Notes: generated from the sequence alone by a model not told the origin. A stretch of DNA of 15,701 nucleotides from an uncultured Candidatus Altimarinota bacterium (GCA_937920005.1 CALETF010000150.1:1-15701), one strand, 5' to 3'. Numbered from the stretch's first letter, positions 7,549 through 15,701 are shown. A program made the numbers and translations.

Positions 7549-8146
7549 AGTGCTGTTCAGCAACTTCCCAATTCACCACCTCCCAAAACGATTTAATATA
7601 ATCCGCCCTCCTATTTTGATGCTTGAGATAATAAGCATGTTCCCAGACATCAATACCTATGATTGGTTTTTCTCCATCAGAAAGAGGGGTATTTTGGCCC
7701 ATAGTCTGGCGTAGGGCGAGTTTTCACTCTTTATCAAACACGAGCCAAGCCCATCCAGAACCAAACACTGTGAGGGCTTTTTGTGTAAATTGTTCCACAA
7801 AAGCATCAAAATTTCCATATGTAAGCTCCAAAACTTGAGCCAGCTTACCAATTGGTTTTCTGGTATTACTTGGCACAAGAATATTCCAGAAAAAACTATG
7901 ATTTATGTGTCCACCGAGATTATTGATAACACCTTGTTTCTTATCAGCCGGAACTTCTTCGAGATGAGCAAGGAGTTCGAGAGGTGAATATTTCTCAAGT
8001 AAACCAGTATCCTTCAGGAGGTTGGTATAATTTGTAATATATGTCTGATGATGCTTGCTGTGATGGATTTCCATAGTAAGAGCATCGATGTGAGGTTCGA
8101 GAGCATCGTAGGAATAAGCAAGTGCAGGAAGTGAATGTTCAAGCAT
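7538..8146 (-). CDS. sodA: Superoxide dismutase, Mn/Fe family (Mn-type)
   Basis: Converts superoxide to oxygen and hydrogen peroxide in the cytoplasm; 202 aa, normal length. The four metal ligands are present: H28 in MEIHHSKHH, H83 in GGHINHSFFW, D166 and H170 in IDVWEHAYY. The GGH-x-NH motif and Gln151 in the MGQNTPL position favour the Mn type, though cambialistic use cannot be excluded. The TGA at 7724-7726 is Gly141 in VFDKEGKLAL; the standard code would stop there and lose the last two ligands. It ends in TAG, overlapping the deacetylase 3' end on the opposite strand. It starts 6 nt after the alkyltransferase stop and is the last gene of the gatB run. Confidence 0.96.
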
Positions 8147-8152
8147 AAAAAA

Positions 8153-8458
8153 CTAGTTAAATGAATAGATATTTTCGGAGGAAATAAGCATATCTTCTGT
8201 ATCAAAGAAAACTCATTCCTCTGAGAGTATACGTCGTTTCTCTGAAATTCAAAAAGCGTATCAACCTATGTACCCATCAGTTCTTATAACTCGATGACAA
8301 GGTACTTTTGGAGCATGAGGATTGCGCGTCAATGCCTGCCCAATAGCCTGAGCACTTTTACAACCTATAGAATCTCAAAGAAGCTTGTACGTTGTTACCT
8401 TCCCCTTCGGAATAAGTAAAAGTGCATTGTAAACTTTTTGCTGAAAAGGAGTAGGCAT
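8153..8458 (-). CDS. MGMT/Ogt-type DNA alkyltransferase domain protein
   Basis: 101 aa, only the DNA-binding and active-site domain of O6-alkylguanine-DNA alkyltransferases, without the N-terminal domain. Seen: a winged-helix stretch IPKGKVTTYKLLG, the acceptor motif PCHRVI with C54, then GGYAFG and LSEEGVFF matching the family's C-terminal EGV. Because the Cys is present it should be a suicide methyltransferase and not an alkyltransferase-like protein, which has Trp there. Odd: the recognition-helix Arg that flips the base (VRAVG in Ogt) appears to be Gln37 here (SAQAIGQAL). Four TGA codons are read as Gly. An AGAGG Shine-Dalgarno lies in the end of the upstream gene, 9 nt before ATG. Both neighbours are within 6 nt, so it is in the operon. 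Confidence 0.9.
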
Positions 8459-8460
8459 AA

Positions 8461-8802
8461 CTATTTACCTCTTGGCATACCATAGAAATCGAGACCTTTC
8501 TGATCCACCATGGATTTTGTATGAAAATTTTTCTTCTTTCCTTTCTTAAAGAAACCTCGTTCGTCTACTAGCCCCATATCAAGAAGAGATTGAAAATTTT
8601 TGGTAGGCAATTTACGCTTCGGCCAATTTTGTTTGTTTTCATAGTAATGCTTCCTTTTTTTGAAAGACTGATTGCTACGAGTCTGCGCATTTTCACTTCC
8701 TATATAGACCTGATAAACAGTCTTTTTTACATTCTTTGCGAGTCTTCTCGCTTTTGCTTGAGCTTTTACAACAGATCATTTGAGTCAGTGCTTATTTGCC
8801 AT
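8461..8802 (-). CDS. Small, strongly basic protein of unknown function
   Basis: 113 aa, not recognised. About a third of the residues are Lys or Arg, with clusters AKARRLAKNVKK, FKKRKHYY and FFKKGKKKNFHTK, and no hydrophobic span or signal peptide. The composition suggests nucleic-acid binding, as in a nucleoid or ribosome-associated protein, but this rests on charge alone. Two TGA codons near the start (8785-8787 and 8776-8778) are read as Gly in MANKHGLKGS. Start ATG at 8800-8802 comes 42 nt after the protease stop. It ends in TAG, 2 nt before the alkyltransferase ATG, and carries that gene's Shine-Dalgarno in its last codons. The tight spacing supports a real operon gene. Confidence 0.7.
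8468..8472 (-). promoter_or_regulatory. Shine-Dalgarno site for the alkyltransferase gene
   Basis: AGAGG on the minus strand, 9 nt before the ATG at 8456-8458, inside the 3' end of the basic-protein gene. One of only two clear Shine-Dalgarno sites in the window. Confidence 0.6.
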
Positions 8803-8844
8803 ATGAGAGTATGGTATAGAAACACTAAAAAAATCAATGAAAAA

Positions 8845-10956
8845 CTAAAAACTCGATCTTTGCATTTCTGAGATTTTTCGAGCGATGCTAAAAAGTACTC
8901 ATCGAGTTGCCTGTCTATTTGGTGAAAAATCAAAATCATGATCCACGATTCCAAGATTTAATGATGTTCCAATAATATTTATTTTCCAAGATTCTATCTC
9001 TCACCCACTATATTTCTGTATCTTTATATCACCTGCCCTCAATAATATTCATACCGCTTCAACGAGATTGATGTTTGCTTCTGGTCAAAAAGTATCTCAT
9101 TCTTTATTTATGAGACCCTCATTATAAGCACTCTCAATAACTCAACATGCCCAAGAATTAGGCTTACCAAGAGAAACATCAGAAAATATATTTTGGCACT
9201 GATAATTATTATCTATTTTCATTTGAGCAAGTCTAACCGCAAGGGCTACGACTTCTTGTTTTGGAACAAATTCCTGGAGTTTGTAGGCTGAAAGCGATGT
9301 TTTTTTCGTAATATATCAAAATGCTGCCAGATAATCACCATCGGACATTTTAGCAAGCTGATCTTCGGTGAAACCAGAAGGAAGTTCTTCATTACTCACA
9401 GAAGCATTTTTACCAGTAATTTTGAACAAATCTTGCTCAAGTTTTATAATCTTTTGTTTTTGTCCTAGAATATCGATATAGAGTGCTGCATCTACGACAT
9501 AATTTCACTCACTATTGAGTCGCAGACTCTCGGTCAAACTGGAATAAACGGTATCAGGAGAGACATAACCATATTGATTGTATCAAAGAGCTACAATACC
9601 CGCAATCATCGGAGCCGAAAAAGACGTACCGCTATCTGTCCTGTAATCCACGCCATTTTCTTTATTAAAAACAGAAACAGAGGTAGAAAAAATAGCTTCA
9701 CCAGGAGCAGAAAATGAAACACAGGCACCATAGTTTGACCAAGGAGCTCGGGCTCATCTCTTATCGAGAGACTCAACACCAAGAGAATAGTGCTTACTCC
9801 CTCAATTATTGCACACAGGAGAAATAGGGTTAATAGTCGTATTTACTCCCGTATTTTTATACGACAGCACATCTCCATTACCAGCAGCGATAACAACAAT
9901 CACTCACTTTTCATAGGCATATTTCATGAGATCGTCATATTTTCTACTATAAGTAAATTGACTCTGACCAAGACTGAGATTTATTATGTTCGCTTTGTTA
10001 TCAATAGCATATCGTATAGCCTTTATGATATTATCTTCTCGAGCATTTCACTTGAAATCAAAAACTCTGAGAGGCATAATTTTTGCATTTTTTGCAATAC
10101 CAGCAATTCATTTTTTATTATCTATCTCAGCAGCAATAATACCCGAAATCATGGTACCATGCTCTCCTGTTGGGAAATTATCTGGAACCTCATCTCATGC
10201 AAAGTTTTTTATCTTATTAGCACCATATTTTGCATCAGGACTCACCCATATATTGTCAGTTAAGTCAGGATGATTGATATTGATTCCATCATCAATCACA
10301 GCTACAATCGCCTCATTTGATTGTGTAACCTTATTCCAAGCAGCAGGGACATTGAGCATTTTGAGATAGTACTGGAGATTGGAAAAAGTGTCATTACTCG
10401 GAGCCTGTTCGAGTTCTTGCTGTTTTTTTATTTTTTCCTGGAGTTTACTCAGGGCTCATCGTACTTCTTTTACCTGATATCGACCACGAGCAAAGCGCTG
10501 AGCATGCTGATAATATTCAAGAGCATTGGAGTAATCTTTTTTATTGAGATAGGCCGATCAAATATTGTAATAAGCATGGTAAGACGACGTATCGAGATCA
10601 ACAATTTTTTTGTATTGCTCAATAGCCATATCCCACTCTCAATCAGAAAAATAATCATTCCCAACATCAAAATAACGTTTAATGGTTTGATTAATATTAG
10701 CGATATTTTTGACGCATTCATTGTAGGCATTCTCGAGCTTCACTCATTTTGCGAGAAGTTCTGAGAGCGATTTAGCAAATTTTGCTCTTTGAGAAGAGTT
10801 TTCTGAGATCATTTCCCATGTTTCCATCGAAGAACGAACTTCATTTTTGGCATCCTCATACTGTGTTTCAAGATCGCTACAATCCTTGAGAGAGAAAACA
10901 AAACCCCCCTGATACAGGAGAAGTAAAGTAAGTAAGAGGGTTTTTCTCATACTCAT
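8845..10956 (-). CDS. Secreted subtilisin-like serine protease (S8) with TPR and SLH-like regions
   Basis: 703 aa when 19 TGA codons are read as Gly; roughly 37% of its glycines are TGA, and the standard code shatters it. Domains: signal peptide (1 to about 22, MRKTLLLTLLLLYQGGFVFS); a helical segment; two TPR-like repeats at about 98-165 (DGEWDMAIEQYKKIVDLD, NKKDYSNALEYYQHA); the S8 catalytic domain at about 215-480 with D222 (AVIDDGI), H266 (GEHGTM), oxyanion N360 (AAGNGD) and S445 (SGTSFSAP); then a C-terminal half with an S-layer-homology-like region around 590-640 (IFSDVSL, WACGVIESAYNEGLINKEG). It probably acts outside the cell, held at the surface. No I9-type propeptide is evident; the TPR region takes that place. 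Start ATG at 10954-10956 has a strong Shine-Dalgarno 8 nt before it and lies 16 nt after gatB. Confidence 0.92.
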
Positions 10957-10964
10957 GCATATTA

Positions 10965-10971
10965 CTCCTCT
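10965..10971 (-). promoter_or_regulatory. Shine-Dalgarno site that sets the protease start
   Basis: AGAGGAG on the minus strand, 8 nt before the in-frame ATG at 10954-10956. An ATG closer to it (TAATATGC) is out of frame. It supports the longer of two adjacent in-frame starts (MSMRK over MRK). Confidence 0.75.
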
Positions 10972-10972
10972 C

Positions 10973-12406
10973 TTATTTTGTTGTCAATTTTCTAGTCAAT
11001 ATTTCAGTGAAAATTTTTGGATTTCCCTGACCTTTACTTTCCTTCATACAGTTACCAACGAAATACCCAAAAAGATTGACTTTCCCAGCTTGGTATTCGG
11101 CAATCTGACTTGGGTTGGCAGCGAGAACGGCATCGACAACTGATTCCATAGCGCCTGTATCATTCACTTGTCGGAGACCTTTTGAATCAACTATGTCATC
11201 TGGATTTCCTCCTTCATTCAAGAGAATTCGTACAACTTCCTGTGCATTGGTAGAGGATAATTCATCATTTTTGAGCATATTCACGACATGGGCAAGTGCT
11301 TCTGGAGTGATTTTGAGGGTAGAAAAATCGATTTCTTCATCACCTTTTCCCAGAATACCGAGGATAACCGTGAGAATAAGTGAGGCTGACTTTTTTGGTT
11401 CGTTGGTTAAAGCGACTGTTTTTTCAAAGAAATCAGACATAGCTCGCTCAGAACTGAGGATACGAGCATCATCAGGGAGAAGTTTCCAGTCATTCAGATA
11501 CTTTTGTCGACGATCTATCGGGAGTTCCGCGATTTTACGTTCATCGATGTATTCTCGTGTGATAACAAGCGGTGGTAAATCAGGCTCTGGAAAATAACGA
11601 TAATCCATCGCATCTTCTTTTGAACGAAGTGAATGACTCTCCCCTGCGTCATCATCCCAACCACGAGTTTCCTGATCGACTGTACCATTTTCATCATAGA
11701 TTTCTGTTTGTCGCTTTACTTCTGTGTCGATGGCACGTCCAATTTGCTGAAATGAGTTGAGATTCTTCAATTCCACACGATTTCGGAGTTCATGGCTCCC
11801 TTCTGGTCGTATCGAAATATTTACATCACAACGGAGCTGTCCTTTTTCCATATCAGCATCAGAAGCACCGACGAATCGCATGATTTTCTGGAGCTCTTTG
11901 AGGTATTCGAGGACATCTTCTTTTGAACAAAAATCTGGTTCCGTGACTATTTCCATCAGTGGACTCCCCGCACGATTAAAATCTATGAGAGACTTCGAAA
12001 TAGAGTGTTTTGAGCCACCAGCATCAGCCTCAATATGAATACGACGGATTTTGAAACGTTTCAATTCTTCGCCGACAAAAGTATCGAGATGACCATGTTC
12101 TGAAAGTGGATGGAAGAGTTGTGTAATCTGATATCCAAGTGGAAGATCAGGATAAAAGTAGCTCTTACGGTCAAATTGAGAAAATGTATTCACCGTCATG
12201 CGAAGGCCATGCGAAGCTCGCACGGCCAAATCCACAACACCCTCAGACAATGTTGGGAGAGCACCAGGAAGACCAAGAGAAAGTGGTCAAATGTTGATAT
12301 TTGGATCACGTTCGAGTGCGACAGCATTTGGCACAGCATCAAACATTTTGGTAATAGAACCAACACGGACATGGGTCTCAAGACCGATAACTATTTCGTA
12401 TTTCAT
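10973..12406 (-). CDS. gatB: Asp-tRNA(Asn)/Glu-tRNA(Gln) amidotransferase subunit B
   Basis: GatB binds the mischarged tRNA and amidates Glu-tRNA-Gln (or Asp-tRNA-Asn) together with GatA and GatC; neither partner is in the window. 477 aa, normal. Seen: N-terminal YEIVIGLETHVRV, the hallmark LSLGLPGALPTLSEGVV, FYPDLPLGYQITQ (SYFYPDLPLGYQ), DFNRAGSPLMEIVTEPD, LRCDVNISIRP, ELKNLNSFQ, and a YqeY-like tail ending GNPKIFTEILTRKL. The TGA at 12287-12289 is residue 40, the Gly just before PLSLGLPG; the standard code would force a start some 50 residues later. Cys residues that some GatB proteins carry in this N-terminal stretch are absent, as in many Gram-positive homologues. ATG at 12404-12406; no Shine-Dalgarno; candidate promoter close upstream. 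It heads the run down to SOD. Confidence 0.96.
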
Positions 12407-12414
12407 ATGCGATG

Positions 12415-12441
12415 ATTGTAGGGATTTTTCTTATATGACAA
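12415..12441 (-). promoter_or_regulatory. Candidate gatB promoter, near-leaderless
   Basis: On the minus strand TTGTCA (12436-12441) is a near-consensus -35 box and TACAAT (12415-12420) a near-consensus -10 box, spacing 15. The -10 box ends 8 nt before the ATG, so the transcript would begin at or within a base or two of the start codon. This is the only gap of any size upstream of the five-gene run. Confidence 0.4.
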
Positions 12442-12472
12442 ATAGTTCCAACCCTTAATTATCAGAAAATAT

Positions 12473-12964
12473 TTATGAAATTAATTTTATATCTCGAAGT
12501 TTGAAGATTAGTATTTCGATAATAAATATAGCTCCTAAAGTATATAATAATATTTGAAGAGGAGTGTCCCACAAATAATTTATATCGTCAATATACGTTG
12601 TATCAAGAGATTCGTTGCGGTAAATAGCGATTTCATCGCCCTTACTAAATCTTAGTTTAAAATCTCAATTTTTCACATCTTCAACTTCAGTCTTACGGAG
12701 ATATGATTCAAATCTAAAACTTTGATAAAATGTTTCTCAAATTGGTGTCTGATATTTTACTTTTGCAAAAGCATCATAACAATTTTTGCTATAAGCCCTA
12801 TAACCACAACTATGTGGTCCTTGAAAATAAACATCAATAATCTGCCCTTGGAGGTTTGTGCTATTAAAAATAGTATAAAACCTGATTCACGTAATATATA
12901 AAAGTATAAAGGTGATGACTACTAATAATACTTTATAGAATTTAACTCTTTTTCATTTAAGCAT
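12473..12964 (-). CDS. Small membrane protein with two spans (DUF3592-like layout)
   Basis: 163 aa with four TGA codons read as Gly; too broken in the standard code to be seen. A basic N-terminus (MLKGKRVKFYK) leads into a hydrophobic span at about 12-30, followed by a polar domain of about 100 residues, probably extracytoplasmic, with two cysteines (SCGYRAYSKNC), and a second span near 137-157 (LQILLYTLGAIFIIEILIF), then a short basic tail. This two-helix layout with a small beta-rich domain recalls DUF3592 proteins, but the match is by layout only. The ATG at 12962-12964 is 9 nt after the lysS stop, so it is co-transcribed with lysS. It ends in TAA. Local base composition is more AT-rich than in lysS. 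Confidence 0.78.
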
Positions 12965-12973
12965 AAGTAGTGG

Positions 12974-15172
12974 TTATTCAAAAATATTCATTCCATTAAT
13001 CATCTGCGGAATAAAGTCTTCGAGACTGATTCAGAGAAGAGTTTCACAACGACGACAGTGTTCACGACTGACACCAGCTGCAAATCCCTTATCTTTGAGT
13101 TTTTTCATAACTGAACTGACTTTGACTTCATCGAGTGACTTATTTGGTGTCATGCGAGAACATGCCCAGATAAATCCTGAGAGTTCATCGACAGAAGCGA
13201 GGTACTTACGTAAATCTGTATCAAGTCCGTGTTGTGGGGATTTCTCTTCATAGTGAGAGCGGATATCCTCGAGCATACCTTCTGGAGCATTCATCTCTAC
13301 GAGAATTTGCATGAGTGATTCACCACAGTGACGCTCGGCATCTTTTTCGACGAGATCCCAGTCTACATCATGGAGCACACCAACAGCATACCAGTAGTCC
13401 GCATTTTTACCAAGTTTCTGACCAAAATAGCGCATACATCGACCAACAGTGAGATTGTGATTTTTTGTTGTTGTAGAGTATTTTTCGAGAGTAGCTGCTA
13501 CAATTGGTAAATCAATTTTGATATGACGGTGTGGATCATTTTCTTCGTTTTTCAAGGATTTTTTCTCAACAGTTTTTGTCTGAGCAGGAGCTTCAACTTT
13601 TTGATTTTTATCTTTCACGAGTGGGAATAATACGACATCACGAAGATTTGGTTGTGCAGTCAGGAGGGCCACGATACGGTCGATACCCATGCCGAAACCA
13701 GATTGCGGTGGCATACCATGTTCCATAGCAGCAACGAAATCATCATCTGGCATCGCTACTTCATCATCCCCTGCTTTTTTTGCATCAAGTTGTTTCTTGA
13801 ATCGCTCATCCTGATCGAGGGGGTCTACAAGCTCGGAGTAGGCATTCGTCACTTCCCAACCATTGATACAGAGCTGAAATCGATCAACAATAGTCGGATT
13901 CGTATCATTGAGACGAGCAAGTGGTGAGAGTACGAGCGGTTGATGAATGACGAAGGTTGGATTGATGATGTGTGGTCGAGCGACTTTTTTATAGAGCTTA
14001 TCGATGAGCGTGCCATGCGAGAGCTTCATCATACCATCTATCTGGATACCAGCTTTTTGAATCGCTTTCTGGAGTTTCTCAAGTGTATTTTCTTTATAGA
14101 TATTTATACCAGAGTGCTCTTCAATAAGGTCACAAATAGAGCGACGTGGCCATTTGCCAGAGAAATCGACCATATGTTTTTCTCCTTTTGAATTGATAAT
14201 TTCTACTTTTTTATTTCCATTCATGAGCTCATCGAGTATAAAACCAAACATCCTCTCGGTGAAATCCATATTATCTTCATAATTCCAGTAGACAGCGTAG
14301 TGCTCTACAGAGGTAAATTCTGGAAGGTGTGAAGGATCGAGACCTTCGTTGCGAAATGACTTCCCTATTTCAAAGACTTTTTCCATGCCACCAACAGTAC
14401 ATTTTTTGAGAGAAGTTTCTGGAGCTATACGAAGATAGAGGTCAGCATCAGTCGCCTCATGATGTGTCGTAAATGGATGTGCAAGGGCTCCAGAAGCGCT
14501 GTTTCAGAGAGTAGGAGTTTCCACCTCGATAAAACCTTCTTTGTAATAAAATTCTCGGAGCTTTTGAACAAATCGAGACCGAAATATCATACGATCATAC
14601 GATTCTCTATTTGTAATCATATCGAGATATCTCTTGCGATAGATAGTTTCTTCATCCGCAAGACCATGAAATTTTTCTGGAAGTGGGAGAAATGATTTTG
14701 AGAGAAGCTGAAAAGAGCGTACAAAAACAGTCAATTCACCTTTGTGTGTTTCAAATAATTCACCATGAATACCGATGATATCGCCTCGATCGATATATTT
14801 TTCAAATATTTTAAAAGCAGATACTGGTTCTTTCCCCACTTCGCGGATTTCTCATCCATCCTGATCAAGCAAACAAAAATCTCGTGAAAGAGCGAACTGT
14901 ATCTGTCCAGAATAATCTTGCAAAGTACCAAAAATCAGCTTACCAAAGCTACGAACGAGCATAATACGCCCTGCTGTGTGGACATCGTTTTGCGGCTCAG
15001 GAATAATTTCTTCGATGGTACGAAGTGTTTGTTTTTCTGATTTTTTTCGAATCACAGCAATATCCTGTTTTTTATGAAATTTATCAGGATAAAGCTTCAC
15101 ACCAAGAGCTCGAAGCGCTTGAAGTTTTTGGAGACGAATTGTTCGCTCATCATGAGGGTCAAGAGAAGCCAT
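12974..15172 (-). CDS. lysS: Lysyl-tRNA synthetase fused to a C-terminal HD-hydrolase domain
   Basis: 732 aa; ordinary class II LysRS is about 500. Residues 1 to about 520 are LysRS: OB-fold anticodon domain (HTAGRIMLVRSFGKLIFG), HGLADEETIYRKRYLDMI, motif 1 (FIEVETPTLG), motif 2 with FRNEG at 273-277, and motif 3 GFGMGIDRIVALL at about 493-504. A charged linker (about 521-548) leads to an HD domain resembling COG2316 predicted hydrolases: H572, H601-D602 (GVLHDVDWD), H615, D662, and the end KDKGFAAGVSREH, ETLLGISLEDFI. Three TGA codons are Gly (14852, 14504, 13031); the last is in ETLLG. The frame is continuous from synthetase to HD part. Start MASLDPHDERT at 15172; an ATG at 15202 would add ten hydrophobic residues and is unlikely. 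A leaderless promoter lies just upstream. Confidence 0.95.
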
Positions 15173-15179
15173 AGTGAAA

Positions 15180-15208
15180 AGTATAAATACTATTAAAGAC
15201 ATTGTATA
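15180..15208 (-). promoter_or_regulatory. Candidate leaderless promoter of lysS
   Basis: On the minus strand TATACA (15203-15208, 4 of 6 to consensus) and TATACT (15180-15185, 5 of 6) are 17 bp apart. The -10 box ends 7 nt before the ATG at 15172, so transcription would begin at the start codon itself. It lies directly after the Clp ATPase terminator. Confidence 0.45.
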
Positions 15209-15239
15209 AAAAAATAGGAAAAGACTAGCTTTTCCTATT
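15208..15239 (-). terminator. Rho-independent terminator after the Clp ATPase gene
   Basis: On the minus strand AATAGGAAAAG and CTTTTCCTATT (15229-15239 with 15213-15223) form a perfect 11-bp stem with a 5-nt loop CTAGT, followed by a T-run down to 15208. It lies 23 nt after the Clp ATPase stop and separates that gene from lysS. Confidence 0.85.
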
Positions 15240-15261
15240 AATTTTAAAAAAATTTGAATAA

Positions 15262-15701
15262 CTATTTCACATCAAACTCAAAGCCTTCTTTCTTCCCATT
15301 CGTCACTTTGACTGAAGTTACTTTTTGTCCAATCATACGATCAGCAATAGCATCTTCGATTTTTGTCTGAATATAGCGACGAACTGGTCGTGCACCAAAT
15401 TCTGGATTATAGGTATCCTTGAGTATTCGCTCTACAACAGGATTTGCCCATTCGAGCGTGACACCGAGATTGACGAGACGTTTCTGTAGTTCAACGAGCT
15501 GAAGAGTGATAATTTTTTTAATCACCTTGGTATCGAGCGGATGGAATACAACGACTTTATCAATACGGTTGATGAATTCTGGAGAGAAATACTCATCGAG
15601 ACTTTTGACGACTTTCCCCTCGATTTGTTCGAAATCATCGATAATTCTATCTTTTGTCGCCTCTGAAACATCGAAACCAATTTTTGTCGCATTGGTCGTG
15701 A
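15262..15701 (-). CDS. Clp AAA+ ATPase (ClpB/ClpC type), C-terminal part only
   Basis: The last 145 residues of a Clp/Hsp100 unfoldase; the rest lies beyond the right edge. Seen: the end of the second AAA+ module, SPEFINRIDKVVVFHPLD, then the C-terminal small domain with the sensor-2 motif NPEFGARPVRRYIQTKIEDA, ending in TAG. ClpC would hand substrates to ClpP, whereas ClpB works with DnaK in disaggregation; this fragment does not decide between them, since the P-loop and the ClpP-binding loop are outside. The stretch between TTNATKIGFDVSEATKD and SPEF fits either. No TGA codon occurs in the fragment. A strong terminator follows. Confidence 0.9.
   Translation of the reverse strand, partial: TTNATKIGFDVSEATKDRIIDDFEQIEGKVVKSLDEYFSPEFINRIDKVVVFHPLDTKVIKKIITLQLVELQKRLVNLGVTLEWANPVVERILKDTYNPEFGARPVRRYIQTKIEDAIADRMIGQKVTSVKVTNGKKEGFEFDVK

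Noticed and set aside
9790..10764. Plus-strand frames of 95 to 157 aa opposite the protease
   Set aside because: They are antisense shadows of the subtilisin domain, whose catalytic residues are all on the minus strand.
1425..14839. Interrupted genes read as pseudogenes or frameshifts
   Set aside because: Every interruption within the gene frames is TGA, never TAA or TAG, and the frame and family match continue across it. Recoding explains all cases; decay would give mixed stops and frameshifts.
1..15701. CRISPR array, transposase or phage genes
   Set aside because: No regularly spaced repeats, terminal inverted repeats or integrase/transposase motifs were seen; the only repeat of note is the tRNA-Ser scar.

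Overview
The window reads as a piece of an AT-rich Candidate Phyla Radiation (Patescibacteria) genome that uses genetic code 25, in which UGA is glycine (Gracilibacteria/BD1-5 or Absconditabacteria/SR1; which of the two cannot be decided here). I placed 56 in-frame TGA codons inside 13 of 16 protein genes. Many fall exactly where a conserved family has glycine: GatB before LSLGLPGALP, the IscA-type CGCG motif, the polysaccharide deacetylase YPGG, and the MGMT-domain EGV. Of the 15 genes whose stop is visible, 10 end in TAA, 5 in TAG and none in TGA. Read with the standard code, most genes fall into fragments; all coordinates below use code 25.

Layout, left to right. Minus strand 1-3072: an IscA/HesB-like iron-sulfur protein, then tyrS, then a large membrane protein running off the left edge (transcribed right to left). 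Plus strand 3188-4440: clpP and an aquaporin-like channel, closed by a clear rho-independent terminator. Plus strand 4537-6182: an unrecognised multi-pass membrane protein and an AMMECR1-domain protein. At 6202-6740: a promoter, four tRNAs (Ile-GAT, Pro-TGG, Glu-TTC, Ser-GGA), internal hairpins, and a small rearranged patch in which the tRNA-Ser 3' end is repeated. Plus strand 6757-7548: a polysaccharide deacetylase, meeting the next gene tail to tail.

Minus strand 12406-7538 is a compact run: gatB, a secreted subtilisin-like protease with TPR and S-layer-homology-like regions, a small very basic protein, a short MGMT-type alkyltransferase and a Mn-type superoxide dismutase. Minus strand 15172-12473: lysS fused to a C-terminal HD-hydrolase domain, followed by a small two-pass membrane protein. 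At the right edge is the C-terminal part of a Clp AAA+ ATPase with its own terminator.

The genes cover translation (tyrS, lysS, gatB, four tRNAs), protein quality control (clpP, Clp ATPase), stress and repair (SOD, MGMT domain) and the cell envelope (protease, deacetylase, aquaporin, membrane proteins). Shine-Dalgarno sites are rare: 13 of 15 visible starts have T at -1, and at least two operons look leaderless or nearly so. I see no CRISPR array, transposase, phage gene or rRNA. The most unusual items are the LysRS-HD fusion, the uneven use of UGA-glycine between genes, and the tRNA-Ser scar.
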